A DNA stretch of 64,000 bases from Corallium rubrum (Eukaryota > Cnidaria > Anthozoa > Scleralcyonacea > Coralliidae), in assembly GCA_964035015.1 (NCBI GenBank), contig OZ035997.1:69181042-69245041 (forward strand). The letters run 5' to 3'. The position numbers and the translations under genes were made by a program. Below are positions 44,553 to 55,671 of the stretch, piece by piece (position 1 is the stretch's first letter; every line of letters begins with the position of its first letter). The notes beneath the pieces are model-generated. The model did not search any database. It was not told the DNA's origin and worked only from the letters and a program-made list of their open reading frames with translations.

Positions 44553-47235
44553 ATTATTATTATCATAATATTTTGACAGGGGGCCTAACTCGCAATGCGA
44601 TTTTCAGTAGGGCCCTGATAAAACTATTATATAAATAATATATTGTCAATAAAAGTTAATAAAAGTCAATAAAAGTTAAAAAGCTAAAAAGTTAGAACGA
44701 AATATACTATAATAGAATATACAAATAAAACATTCCAATAAGCATTAACCTATAAAAAGTCTAAAAATTAGTTGCTAAAAGGTTTTTAAAACGTGTTAGT
44801 GTTTCAGCCTGTTTGATGTATTCTGGCACACTATTCCAGTCCTTTACTGCATGCACAACGAATCTTTGTTGCCCCCAGTTTGTCTTTGCTTTAGGCACAC
44901 GGATTTTCTCAGAACCTCGGGTGTTATAACCGTGATCAGCATTCTTTCGAAAGTCATGGTTGAAATTAACCAAACCATTTTGACATTTGTATATCGCCAC
45001 GCGACGATGAAAACAGCGGCGAGAGACTAAAGGTTTCCATGTCAGCTGATCAATAGCCTGAGTTGCTGATGCATACTTTGGTAAATCTAATATGGTACGA
45101 GCTGCATTGTTTTGAAGTACTTGAAGTTGATTCATCAAAAGAGCATTATTTTTGTCACCCCATACAACGTCCGCGTAATCAAACAGAGGTAGAATCAGAC
45201 TGTTATATAAAGTTATTCTTGCATCACGAGGAAGTAGATGTTTGACTTGTCGCATATCTCCTAATCGTTGACAAACTTTCACATTTAACTGGTCAATATG
45301 GTCCAACCAAGTCATGTTCTTGTGCATAATAACACCCAGATATTTCAACTTGACATCCGTTTATTTGCAGGGAAATTTTATTTATCTTTGCCAGTTTTTG
45401 ATTACTCCCAAATATAACAAATTTGCATTTAGTTTCATTCAATGTTAGAAGGTTTTCATTGAGCCACCGGCTTAAGCTTGCTAGATCGGAATTTAGTTTA
45501 TCTTCAACTACTGATACATCAGAAGAAGAAAAATAAATAACCGTGTCATCAGCATAAAGAGATACGTTGCAATGTTTTATACATGAAGGCAGGTCGTTCA
45601 CGTAGATGATAAATAGTAACGGACCCAACACACTTCCCTGAGGTACTCCAATGTGTACAGGTTTAGCAGACGAGTAAACATTTCCGATTGCAGTTACTTG
45701 AGTTCTGTTTGTAAGATATGATTCAAGCCAATTTACAGATGTGTCAGCAAAGCCGGCGCATTTCAATTTATCATACAGAATTCCATGATCGACGGTGTCA
45801 AAAGCTTTCGTTAAATCTATTGAAACTACCCCTGTGAAAAGTCCGGTCCATGTTTTCCAAAATTGAATCAGTGAAGTTAACGAGGGCAATCTCAGTCGAG
45901 CGTTTGGGTCTAAAACCAAATTGAGATGGCGACAATAGTTTATTATCCTGTAGATAGCTATACATTTGTGAATGAGCCGCTTTCTCAAGAATTTTACTAA
46001 CAATCGGGAGAACTGTTATTGGCTGGTAGTTATTTAGATCAGTTCTTTCCCCAGACTTAAACAGAGCAGTAACCTTCCCGCATTTCCAAATATTAGGGTA
46101 CATAGAAGAAGACAATGAATGATTGAACAAATTGGTCAGTACAGGAGCTAGAACATCAGCAGAATCCTTCAACAAACGAGCACTTACACGATCAAGACCA
46201 ACAGCTTTATTGGTTTTCAACTCGCAAAGATTTTCGTAAACAAATTGTTCATCAATATCCCCAAAGGTAAACTCAGAAGATGTTGATGCCCGAGTACCAT
46301 TGACAGAACTTGGCGTAATGACCCGACGAATAATTCCGAATCTAGATTTGACCAATGGTCGCTAACTTCCTTCCGATAGACGAAAAATGCGAGTTTAAAC
46401 CTTCAACAATTGATTTAACGTCAGTTTGTGATGTGCCATCAATTTCAATACAAGTTATAGGAGCAGATGATTTTCTCGATGTAATTTCATTTAATGTTTT
46501 CCAGAGTGCACTAGAATTTCTTTTGTTTTTGTTTATTAGGTCTAGGTAATACTCAGATTTACATTTCTTTATGAGTTTATTCACAGATATCTTTGCTTGC
46601 TTATAGAGCTTCCAGTGATATTCCTAATTAGATTTGACAGCCTTACGACGATGATAATCGCGATCACGCATAGCATTACTTATACCACTCGTGATCCACG
46701 GTGCATGTCTTCCTTTCATTCGTAATTTTCTAACTGGAGCGTGTCTATTAGCCACGTCAGTGAATAGTTTATCCCAAACCTCAACGGCATCATTAACATT
46801 TTCTTGAATGTCAACAATATTCCAATCTATATTCTTAAGATCGTTCACAAAAGCACTTTGGGAATAGTTCTTATATGATCTGTATTCTATTGTTCGTGGC
46901 GGAAGCGTAGGGACTCCAGCTTTAAGTATGCAGTAGATAAGGGAATGGTCACTTAATGATGGATGTAATAATTGCTAACAAACAATAGGTCAATTGCAGT
47001 GGCAGATTTTTCAGTAATTCTTGTGGGAGTTTTAATAAGTTGTTCCAAGTAATGCAAATTTTCAAAGCGAATATGTTGTTGTCGTAATGGGTCTTTCTTT
47101 GCCGCTAAAACATTAACATTGAAATCGCCCAAGATTATAATATCGGCTTCCGTTTTGTCGCCAATGAAATCGCTGTTTTGACGGACCATCACGCTATTGC
47201 CTACGAGTTTTCTTCCTTCGTTAAAGCACGATAGA
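44553..47235 (-). mobile_element. LINE-6 (CR1/L2-like), 5'-truncated, inserted in LINE-5 in opposite orientation
   Basis: 3' tail TTTTATTATTATTAT on the plus strand at 44551-44566 (a TAA-type tail on the minus strand). Coding: 47235-46975 endonuclease end (IIILGDFNVNVL), 46848-46342 linker (NRHAPVRKLRMKGRHAPWIT), 46355-45798 and 46003-45293 RT (KAVGLDRVSARLL, SIDLTKAFDTVDH, GVPQGSVLGPLLF, YADDTVIYF), 45348-44761 RT C-terminus. Frameshifts at about 45850, 45320, 46350 and 46620. Confidence 0.8.
44761..47235 (-). pseudogene. LINE-6 ORF2: endonuclease end and reverse transcriptase
   Basis: Both catalytic Asp of YADD and the Asp of LTKAFD are intact, but at least four frameshifts break the frame. 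The C-terminal segment (LILPLFDYADVVWGDKN ... HGYNTRGSEKIRVPKAKTN) is complete to the stop at 44761. Confidence 0.75.
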
Positions 47236-48945
47236 AGTCCCGTAGATTTGTTCATGATTACAAAAAAAGAGACTTTGTAGGATGATATTAGCATCGACTG
47301 GCAGCAATGGAAGGATACTTTCCTTGCAGCAGTCTCCGACTACATTCCTTTTAAGAGACTGAAAGGCAAAAATCCAGTACCATGGATCAACGGTAATATT
47401 CTACATCAGATAAAGAAAAAAGAGTCAATCCGGCGAAACTAAAAACTTCTCCTAGCCGTCATTTACAAGAAAAATTCAAAATTCTGTGCGCCGAAGTAAA
47501 AAGATCGTTACGTGAAAGCCGTGAAAATTTCTTTTCTCTTGAATCCAACTTTAAAAGTAACCCAAAACGCTTCTGGTCGATATTAAAACAAAAATCAAAG
47601 TCTCGCAATATCCCTGATCAGATGTCTATGGCACCCGTTGCTGGTGCGACCGTTGATCCAGTGGCTGACCCACCGAGGACAACTGCTGACAGTCCCGTGG
47701 AAATAGCAAACCTCTTCAACACCTACTTTGCATCTGTATTCACGAATGACAACCTTACCGAAGATACCACCTCTGACTTAGACAACCCGGTCATGACTAA
47801 CCTGGAACTTACTGACAGTGAAGTCGAAGCTGTATTAAAATCCCTTGACGTTACCAAAGCTACCGGACCAGATGGAATTTCAGCTAGAATACTTAAGGAA
47901 GCGGCAACTGCTATTGCACCTTCCTTATGTATTCTATTCAACAAATCGCTTCGTTTGGGGGTCTTGCCGCTGGAATGGAAAATGGCCAACATCGTACCAG
48001 TGTTTAAAAAAGGGCGACAAAGAACACGCTGAAAACTACAGACCAATTTCCTTACTGTCACTTGTCTCAAAAACACTGGAACGGTGCGTGCTTATTTACA
48101 TCAAGAACCAAATCTTCCAACTAGTGAATGTGTCAGCACGGGTTTGTAACTGGTAAATCTTGTGCCACAAACCTTGTTTCAGTTCTTAACATTATTGGCT
48201 CTCTCCTCGATGATGGAGGGCAAATAGATGTTATTTACTTGGACATGTCGAAAACTTTTGACAAGGGAAACCATAAGTTGTTGATCCACAAGTTACGACA
48301 GTTTGGTTTTGGTGGCAGCCTACTCCAGTGGTTCTGTTCCTATCTCACGGATCGTGTCCAGCGTGTTAGAGTTCTTGGTGCTACGTCGGATACATTACCT
48401 GTCAGCTCTGGTGTACCTCAAGGCTCTATTCGTAGTCCATTACTTTTCCTATTCTACGCCAACGGTTTCCCAGACGCTGTTATTTCGAGTCAAATCGCCA
48501 TGTTCGCTGATGACACAAAGATCTTCAAAGCAATCAAATCACCAGACGATGTTGCTTTACTCCAGGAAGATCTAGGCAACCTAGAAACCTGGTCTACAGC
48601 ATCCGGCCTTATGTTCAATGAGAAAAAATGCAAATCGCAGAGCATCACGCGAAAAATCAAGCCGAATGTTGCTACCTACAGTTTGAACAACAACAACTTA
48701 ATTCCTATTGACTTAATTTCTCGATTAGAAGGAATTCAGAGACGAGCTACGAAATACATTTTGAAACTACCATTTTCTTGTGCTGATAGCTATAAATCTA
48801 GGTTGCAATCTCTGTCTTTACTTCTTACTGGCATGAATTTTTAGATATGGTACTATTCTTTAAGATAATAAACGGCTTAGTGACTTTAAATTCATCCACT
48901 TTACCAGTATTTGTCCGAAATACCATCCGAAATACCAGACTAACT
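47236..48945 (+). pseudogene. LINE-5 reverse transcriptase
   Basis: 47300-47620 linker (DYIPFKRLKGKNPVPWINGN); 47622-48032 RT start (DVTKATGPDGISARILKEAA, LEWKMANIVPVFKKG); 48020-48110 ENYRPISLLSLVSKTLERCV in a shifted frame; 48128-48844 palm (VIYLDMSKTFDKGNHKLL, GVPQGSIRSPLLFLF, FADDTKIF). After about 48680 a deletion joins TYSLNN to the distal SRLEGIQRRATKYIL region. Confidence 0.75.
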
Positions 48946-48975
48946 AGATGATCCTCCAATAATGCTAAAGTAGTA

Positions 48976-49106
48976 AAGTATTTGGGGGTATAGACGCATT
49001 CCGCTTATGTCACTTTTCATCAATTTTCATCGAAAACAAGTTTTCGACTCAATTGACAAAAAGTAATATAAACGGCAAATTCGCCTAATTCCCCCAAATA
49101 CACACT
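48976..49106. repeat. Imperfect hairpin (GTATTTGGGGG ends)
   Basis: GTATTTGGGGGTATAGACGC is inverted with mismatches at the right as GCCTAATTCCCCCAAATAC; centre CGAAAACAAGTTTTCG is a perfect small palindrome. Confidence 0.6.
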
Positions 49107-49156
49107 ACAGGAAATTTTTTTCCACATTTTTATGGAAAACATCTCGCTATGTTTAC

Positions 49157-49345
49157 TTTTTTATTAGAAAAGCACACTAAGCGACTATGAGGGTATGAGC
49201 GCATTCCGCATGTATTACCTTTATTAGAAAAAGCACGCCAAGCGGCTGAGGTATGGGGACATGGTGCATGTAAATTTATTAGAAAAACGCATAAGGCGGC
49301 TATGAGGGTATTAACGCATCTCCCTAGGTGTACTTTTTATAGAAG
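49157..49345 (+). repeat. Degenerate ~60-bp tandem repeat, 3 copies
   Basis: TTTATTAGAAAAGCAC recurs at about 49163, 49221 and 49278, each followed by an AAGCGGCTATGAGGGTAT-like stretch. Confidence 0.6.
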
Positions 49346-49560
49346 TGTGTTCAGTAAAATATGCTGTATAGTATACGAGTCTGTTTTATGGTTATAGCAA
49401 ACCGGAAGTCAGTTTGACTAGTGAACAATTCGACAGTAGATTAAAAGAGGCCTATAAGGTAATTTTTGACCTAAACGTAACCAGAGCTAGTAAGAACGCG
49501 TTGTCTAAGTTACCTCCATTCATTGACTATATAGAAGACAGGGATGGTATCGAGACCAAC

Positions 49561-49764
49561 TCAGTCATGTTTACTTCTTAGGTCATCAGTAATTTCCACC
49601 ATAACTTCTGTAAAAAATTTATTTTCCTTAACAATCATGATAAACTTCATAACATATTCCAGTTCATCAAATTGTTTGGGTTCCTCACTCACCTCCGTCT
49701 TCCATTTCTTTTCTGCAACAGTCCGCAAAAAAATCTTCTGACATAATTTTATGCCACTTAACAT
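49561..49764 (-). CDS. Unrecognised small ORF, 67 aa
   Basis: MLSGIKLCQKIFLRTVAEKK, then acidic and helical. No family recognised. Lies 150 bp downstream of another unrecognised minus-strand ORF and may belong with it. Confidence 0.2.
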   Translation of the reverse strand: MLSGIKLCQKIFLRTVAEKKWKTEVSEEPKQFDELEYVMKFIMIVKENKFFTEVMVEITDDLRSKHD

Positions 49765-49915
49765 ACTCTAAAATCTGTCTGAGCAAAAAATTTTTCAGAT
49801 TTTTCTTAAGTGTCGCCTCAAATATTTTCCCCATAAAATACTGTATTCTTATTTCTTTTAAGTAATAGTAGTTTTTCTATTTCAGAGCAGGATATAACTT
49901 TTCTGTATGTATATA

Positions 49916-50271
49916 TCAACAGCTGTTGTTTGACTGAGTTTCTGCAGGTGGTAAATCACTTCCATTAGCATGGGTTTTATGTTGGTAAATATGTTTTCCA
50001 GTAGTTATTAATCCACTGAGTACCCTAATTAGTGAAATATATGGACTAACCAATGAGATGATGTTTTCTATATCTTTTCTGAGGATGGTATTCTCCTTTA
50101 GCTCGTTAGTAAGATTTTTGGGATCTTCAATAGCATCTAAGCCACCTAACACAGATGCAAAGTTACTTAGTAGTAAATCAGTTAGAAATTCGTCAGCATC
50201 TCTTTTTCTCTTAGCTGTGTATGTTTTATAAAGTTTGTCGATCATCTTGTCTGAGCATTTTTTCAGGTACT
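49916..50271 (-). CDS. Exon-like ORF, unrecognised, helical
   Basis: Open from a possible acceptor (ACTTAG before TACCTG at about 50270) to the stop at 49916; internal ATG at 50245 gives 109 aa. It reads MIDKLYKTYTAKRKRDADEF, then two helical stretches, the second hydrophobic (IISLVSPYISLIRVLSGLIT). The composition looks coding. It might be a last exon of a host gene or an accessory protein of an unidentified element. Confidence 0.35.
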
Positions 50272-50344
50272 AAGTACGTTTTGAAAACTCGTTTTGAAAA
50301 CTCGTTTCACAAGTACGTACTTGAAGTTCGTTGAGGGAAACCGA

Positions 50345-50488
50345 AAGTACGTAGTTCAAAAAGTGAAAGTACGTAGTTCGTAACCTAGCAACCATCTAAA
50401 ATGTGAAAAGTGAAAGTACGTAGTTCGTAAACCAGCAACCATCTAAAATGTGAAAAGTGAAAGTACGTAGTTCGTAACCTAGCAACCA
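50345..50488 (+). repeat. 47-bp satellite, cluster 1 (about 3 copies)
   Basis: Unit CCATCTAAAATGTGAAAAGT followed by GAAAGTACGTAGTTCGTAACCTAGCAA, complete at 50392 and 50439, partial before. Confidence 0.9.
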
Positions 50489-53281
50489 GAGGAGGTTGGG
50501 CAAGCCACGCAAAGCAGTTGATCCAGAATTGATAAATCTGATGGTCAGCAAAATACGAGAACAATTCGTGGTTTTCATGGACAATTAATGTGATCAGATT
50601 GTGCGTTATTTGGCGTGTATTCGTGAGAGTGGCGTTATGGCAGATGGGCATTCATTCGGTCGGATTCTACGCATTTTATGTTACAAATAATGGAACAAAT
50701 CAGAAACAAATTAGATATTTACAACGAAGAAGGATTTGGTTGTGCTGTGCCACGTGTGCTTCGTTACAACTGGAGAAAAAGACAGAAAAGCATGAGGTGA
50801 GAAATCAACATTGTTGTTTTTAAAGTGGTTAATGATTTCCCTCTCAAATTCTTCCCATTCTAACCTTATGATGCATTTTCCGTGGTTTAATGTTTTGCAT
50901 TCTGCAGTATTACTGTAAACTTCTAATCGTTGTGTGTAGCAATTATCTGGTCAATAATCTAGTCGATCCAGACAATTGCTGATAGATGCAACTATCATCC
51001 TTGGGGGGGGGGGTGTTCAATTTTTTAACAAACACTCTTATTTCCTTTACTTACTGTGTATTCCAAATTTAATAAAATTGTGAATAAAGCTAGCTTAAAA
51101 TTTATTATTCAATAACAATCTTGTATTTTTCTTTGTATTAAGATGAATTCAAAATCAAGATAATTTATTGGATTGCCTCCTATATAATTGGTCAAATGTT
51201 CAAATATTTCTATTTTATCAAATAAAGTGTATTTCCTGTATCCTCAACGTATATGTAAATAAGGAACTTGAATAAAATTAAAATGTTTTATCTCAATATT
51301 GATCTTGGTTACTTCTAAAGTGCTACTGTATTGACACTCATATAGGTATTCAATCAGGGGCACTGTTAACATTTTGACATTGGTGATTGGTCCAACATTT
51401 TTCAGTGATGCACTCCCTTGTCTGCCAAGAAAATGTCAACTTTGGCACATTTAAAGAGGGCATCAGAAAAGTTACTGTATTGAGGTAGACATGTGAATGA
51501 ACTATAAGACAGACAAAGTCCAGCCCAAGGGTGTCTGTCTTAAGGCCCATTTCCACTCAGGAGAATTTTCCTTGGACAGGAAGTTTCCCTTGGTCTTGTG
51601 AGCTCTTGGGCAGAACTAATGAGTTTGAGACAAAAGAAAATGGCCTGTCCGAGGAAAATTCTCCTGAGTGGAAATGGGCCATTAGAGGCATAGTTCACTG
51701 TTTATCAGTATGTACATGCACTAGCACTCAAAAGCAAAGGGATGAATAATATCCAGGCATTTAATTAGGCTTTGAGACCCAGCATTTGGATTGTATAATA
51801 ATATGCGAGATAATACTTCTGTGTTAAAATTTTATTAGTTATGTCCACAATTATATTTATGCATTGCCTTATGTAATTATACAACATGACAACATGCAAA
51901 ACTTCAAACTACATATTATTGAATGTTATTTAGTAAAAGAGAATCCATCAATTTATCATTGTAAAAATCCTGTTCAGATTGGAGTAAAGTTATTCCAACA
52001 CTGACATCTGTACTGTATATCTTCACTTCCTGTAAACAATAGGATGTGAGATAGAATTATTAACCCTTTCATGTCTTAAGAGTTGACTGTACAGCCAATG
52101 CCTAACTATTGTATTCACTGCATGGGTGTACAAACAAATGGGTGGACATGCCACCACCCCAAACCCCACCCCACCCCCACTTGGTTAGAGTCCCCCTTTT
52201 GCAACAAGAAAGCTCTTCATCAGAAGACATGTGCCTCAAGGGTCGTTTCAAGCTCTGCCCTGAAACAAGGTATTGAAAGTGTACCCTTCCCCAACCCATC
52301 AGCTTGCTTCCTACATCACTGACTCAGTTGAAATGGGACCACTGGCAAAAGGAATAATATATATTTGTATAACTGAAAAATATTATGAACAACAAATTAT
52401 AACAAATTAGCAATACTAAGCAAAAAATACTACAACTACAATATATTTATATTCACAATAACAAACCAATGACCAACAATTATAAACTACAAATAATCCA
52501 CCCATCAAAATACTGCTGTCATGGAACACAATGTTATTTAATAAATGAAAAATATCTATACGTATCAGTTCTGTATACAGATATAGTAGATCTTTAAAAA
52601 AGTTCAGTACATTCTGTAATAATAACAAATGTATGCAGGCCTGATATGTATTATGTATACAATTTTTCCAGGATGGTGGTGTTTTTATACAGCGAGGACA
52701 AGCGTTTCGGACCATAAAAACAGACAAATACCAAATTTTACTCTTTAATAATAATAGTCCACCACTCATTATACAAGAATAAAGCTCTAAATATTAGGAA
52801 ACTTCCTAAAGTCTTGAGAAAAAAACAAACTTTAGTGGCGAAAGTCTCTCTCAACTTATTGGGTGCCATCTTAGCGAAAGCCGAAATACCATGGTCGGTT
52901 CAACGGCGAATATCTCGAAAACAGTTGTGGGGGCAAGTGGGGGCGTCCGGATAGAATCCAAGATTAGACATTTCTTCAACTTATTACGCAAAAATTAGAG
53001 AATTCGAACGATGGGAATTCGAGATTTTTTTGCTTTGAAGATTGTTGACGAACCGGAAGTGGGGTCTTCGCTTAGCGCGACACGACCCACATAAACGATC
53101 AAAATAAAGTAGAAAAATACATTTACCTTGCAAAATCCTGCAGATATGGATAGTCCAACAATATATCAAACGACATCGCTGCTTTTTTAAAGAAAAAAAT
53201 GAATGACAAAAGCATAATATTCGGTATTCCAAGTCCAATGCAAAATTTTCAGCCAAGCTGACAATCACATGATACTTGCAA
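50489..53281. other. Mostly non-coding interval between the two satellite clusters
   Basis: 50490-50580 has an open plus-strand frame (GKPRKAVDPELINLMVSKIR) interrupted by a stop; possibly an exon fragment. A MITE lies at 51541-51683. A C-rich run occurs at 52150-52180. Nothing else is recognised. Confidence 0.35.
51541..51683. mobile_element. Short hairpin MITE (TAAGGCCCATTTCCACTCAG ends)
   Basis: TAAGGCCCATTTCCACTCAG and the inverse CTGAGTGGAAATGGGCCATTA, TIR about 30 bp. Middle contains GAGACAAAAGAAAATGGCC. Same size and layout as 22140-22284. Confidence 0.8.
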
Positions 53282-53614
53282 CCATCTAAAATGTGAAAAG
53301 TGAAAGTACGTAGTTCGTAACCTAGCAACCATCTCAAATGTGAAAAGTGAAAGTACGTAGTTCGTAACCTAGCAACCATCTAAAATGTGAAAAGTGAAAG
53401 TACGTAGTTGGTAACCTAGCAACCATCTAAAAGGTGAAAAGTGAAAGTACGTAGTTGGTAACCTAGCAACCATCTAAAATGTGAAAAGTGAAAGTACGTA
53501 GTTCGTAACCTAGCAACCATCTCAAATGTGAAAAGTGAAAGTACGTAGTTCGTAACCTAGCAACCATCTCAAATGTGAAAAGTGAAAGTACGTAGTTGGT
53601 AACCTAGCAACCAT
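53282..53614 (+). repeat. 47-bp satellite, cluster 2 (7 copies)
   Basis: Copies start at 53282, 53329, 53376, 53423, 53470, 53517 and 53564 with exact 47-bp period and few substitutions. It ends about 170 bp before the first ATG of the integrase-core gene. Confidence 0.95.
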
Positions 53615-53780
53615 TGCTTGGTTAAACAATACTTATGTACAGCGGTTTATACCAGGGCGCTTATACTTTATACTGTTTAAGTCAGGGGGGTTTAAGTCGT
53701 TTAACAGGACGGGCTTAAATTGTTTTGATTCAGCCAACTATTTGATTGCAAGAAAGTATCTTTTCCTTTCTTTTGGAGCA

Positions 53781-55614
53781 ATGGAGACTGATATAAACAG
53801 TAAGTATACCAATATAAATGCTATCTAAAGTTTAGTTCCGTGGTGCTTTGATCAGTTTGATGCTCTGGATGCCCAATGGCGATGGTTCTGTCTGTATATT
53901 AAAAGGTCTGTTCGCCTTTTATTTAAAAGGATGTATCATAAAGTATTGGAAGCAGTGGAAACCGTATACACTTATTCTTATTTATTTACACAAAGAACAA
54001 GGAATCAGCCGAAGGTATTCAACTTTCTTTTTTTGCAACTGAAATGTTTAATTTTTACTTGGTAATATTAGTCTGTACAGTTTATTGGTAGCTCCAGCGA
54101 GGGGCCTAGTGGGCTGCAACCCAAAATATAGTGTGCCTACCAAAAATTTTGAGTGTCCTTTTTTTCATGTTAATTTTTCTTGTTTATTTGAGTGTACATC
54201 CCTATTTGTGTCCACTCAAAATATTGTGTCACCCCAAAATACTGTTAATTTAATTCCTGGTGGCTGGTACTGCATCTGATACAGTGTTGTTAGTTAAAAC
54301 CTATTTATTGGGCATGCACTTATATCTATATAAAATACTTCATAGTCTTTCGTGGCTAAAAAAGAAGTTTAAAGCTCTTGGACTGGAGAGAAGGCCAGAT
54401 CCTCCTCTTGACTTAGTTCAGCAAATCTTGCTGGTAATATAATATAAATTAAAATTAAACATTTAGTGCAATTTAGAAAGATATCTAAATAATATAATAA
54501 TGAGGGAATGTAAATGATGGAGGGGTTTGAGATAATTAAAATTGAAATAATAAAATAACATAATGTTGAAGTCAGGGAGGAAGGAGTAATTAAAATTGAA
54601 ATGATAAAAGAACATAATGTTGAAATCAGGGAGGGAGGTGAAGTAAGAAACAGGGTAAAAAGAGTTAAGCATATATTTCTAAAGTGTTTATTTTGACTTT
54701 TAAGTTTGAACTGAATTCCTCAAACGTCTTGAAAGGCTATCATTCAGTTTGGAAGCTACTTCGAGACAAGTATAACTTAGTTGTGCGTAGGTAGGTCATA
54801 AGGTGAATCAATTAAGATGTAATTAATTTTGGTGCACCTGGTCAAATATTTTTTTGTTGAATCCCAAATTAAATATATTTTGTCTCATCTAAAGGGACAC
54901 TGTTATGATGTTGTGGGCAGTACTTGCACCAGATATCCGTGACATTAAGAGAAAAAGGTTTGTGCACCACCCATATCGCTCAAAGGTATGTTTTGTGCAC
55001 CACCCATATCGCTCAATATAAGGTACCATTATATTGCTCATTCATCTATATTAATGCCATTAATATAGATGAATGAGCAATATAATGGTACCTGTTGCAA
55101 GTGTAATAAATAATTAGGATTAATTTATTTATTATGTAAAAATAATCATTTATTATAATTGTTATATCATATTATGTTATTAATATCATTTATTATAATA
55201 TTAATTAACACATTAACAAGCAAGGGTGCACTTTATAACATTTTATTCTGGTAATGCCAGATTATTTCATTCAGCAATGAGGTGCTAGGATGTGCCCTTG
55301 CCTGTTAATGGGTTACCAGTAGTAATATTTCAATCAATGGCTAATGACATCACATTTCTTACATCAATGGGTATATATTTAAGAAAAAGTACAACACATC
55401 CAGACCATTCACAATGAATACTTTTCACTTACAAAACAATGGCTGAAAATCCATGTTGGCAGTAATATCATAAATTCGTTCAATGAGTTATGCTTGACCT
55501 CAATTTTAAGCTGCTGTTCTATTGTTCATTTATTACAGTGATGAATGATTTGCATCAGTGAAATTCAGTTTGAAATGCATTTTGGGTACTGTAAATCATC
55601 TGGGCATCTTCATC

Positions 55615-55671
<57 letters not shown>

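Larger units (their letters stand above)
43718..48945 (+). mobile_element. LINE-5 (CR1-like) with N-terminal 2A-like motif, split by LINE-6
   Basis: ORF2 begins at 43718 and reads into the endonuclease to 44552. It resumes at about 47236 (RRFVHDYKKRDF) with the linker and RT, ending at about 48945. A further internal deletion occurs within the RT C-terminus near 48680. About 100 bp of LINE-5 seem to be missing at the LINE-6 insertion site. Confidence 0.75.

Noticed and set aside
53282-53614. CRISPR array
   Set aside because: Exact tandem 47-bp units with no variable spacers, in a eukaryotic context.
54085-54279. 64-aa ORF as a separate exon of the integrase-core gene
   Set aside because: No splice pair puts it in phase with exons 2 and 3, and its sequence is T-rich intron-like.
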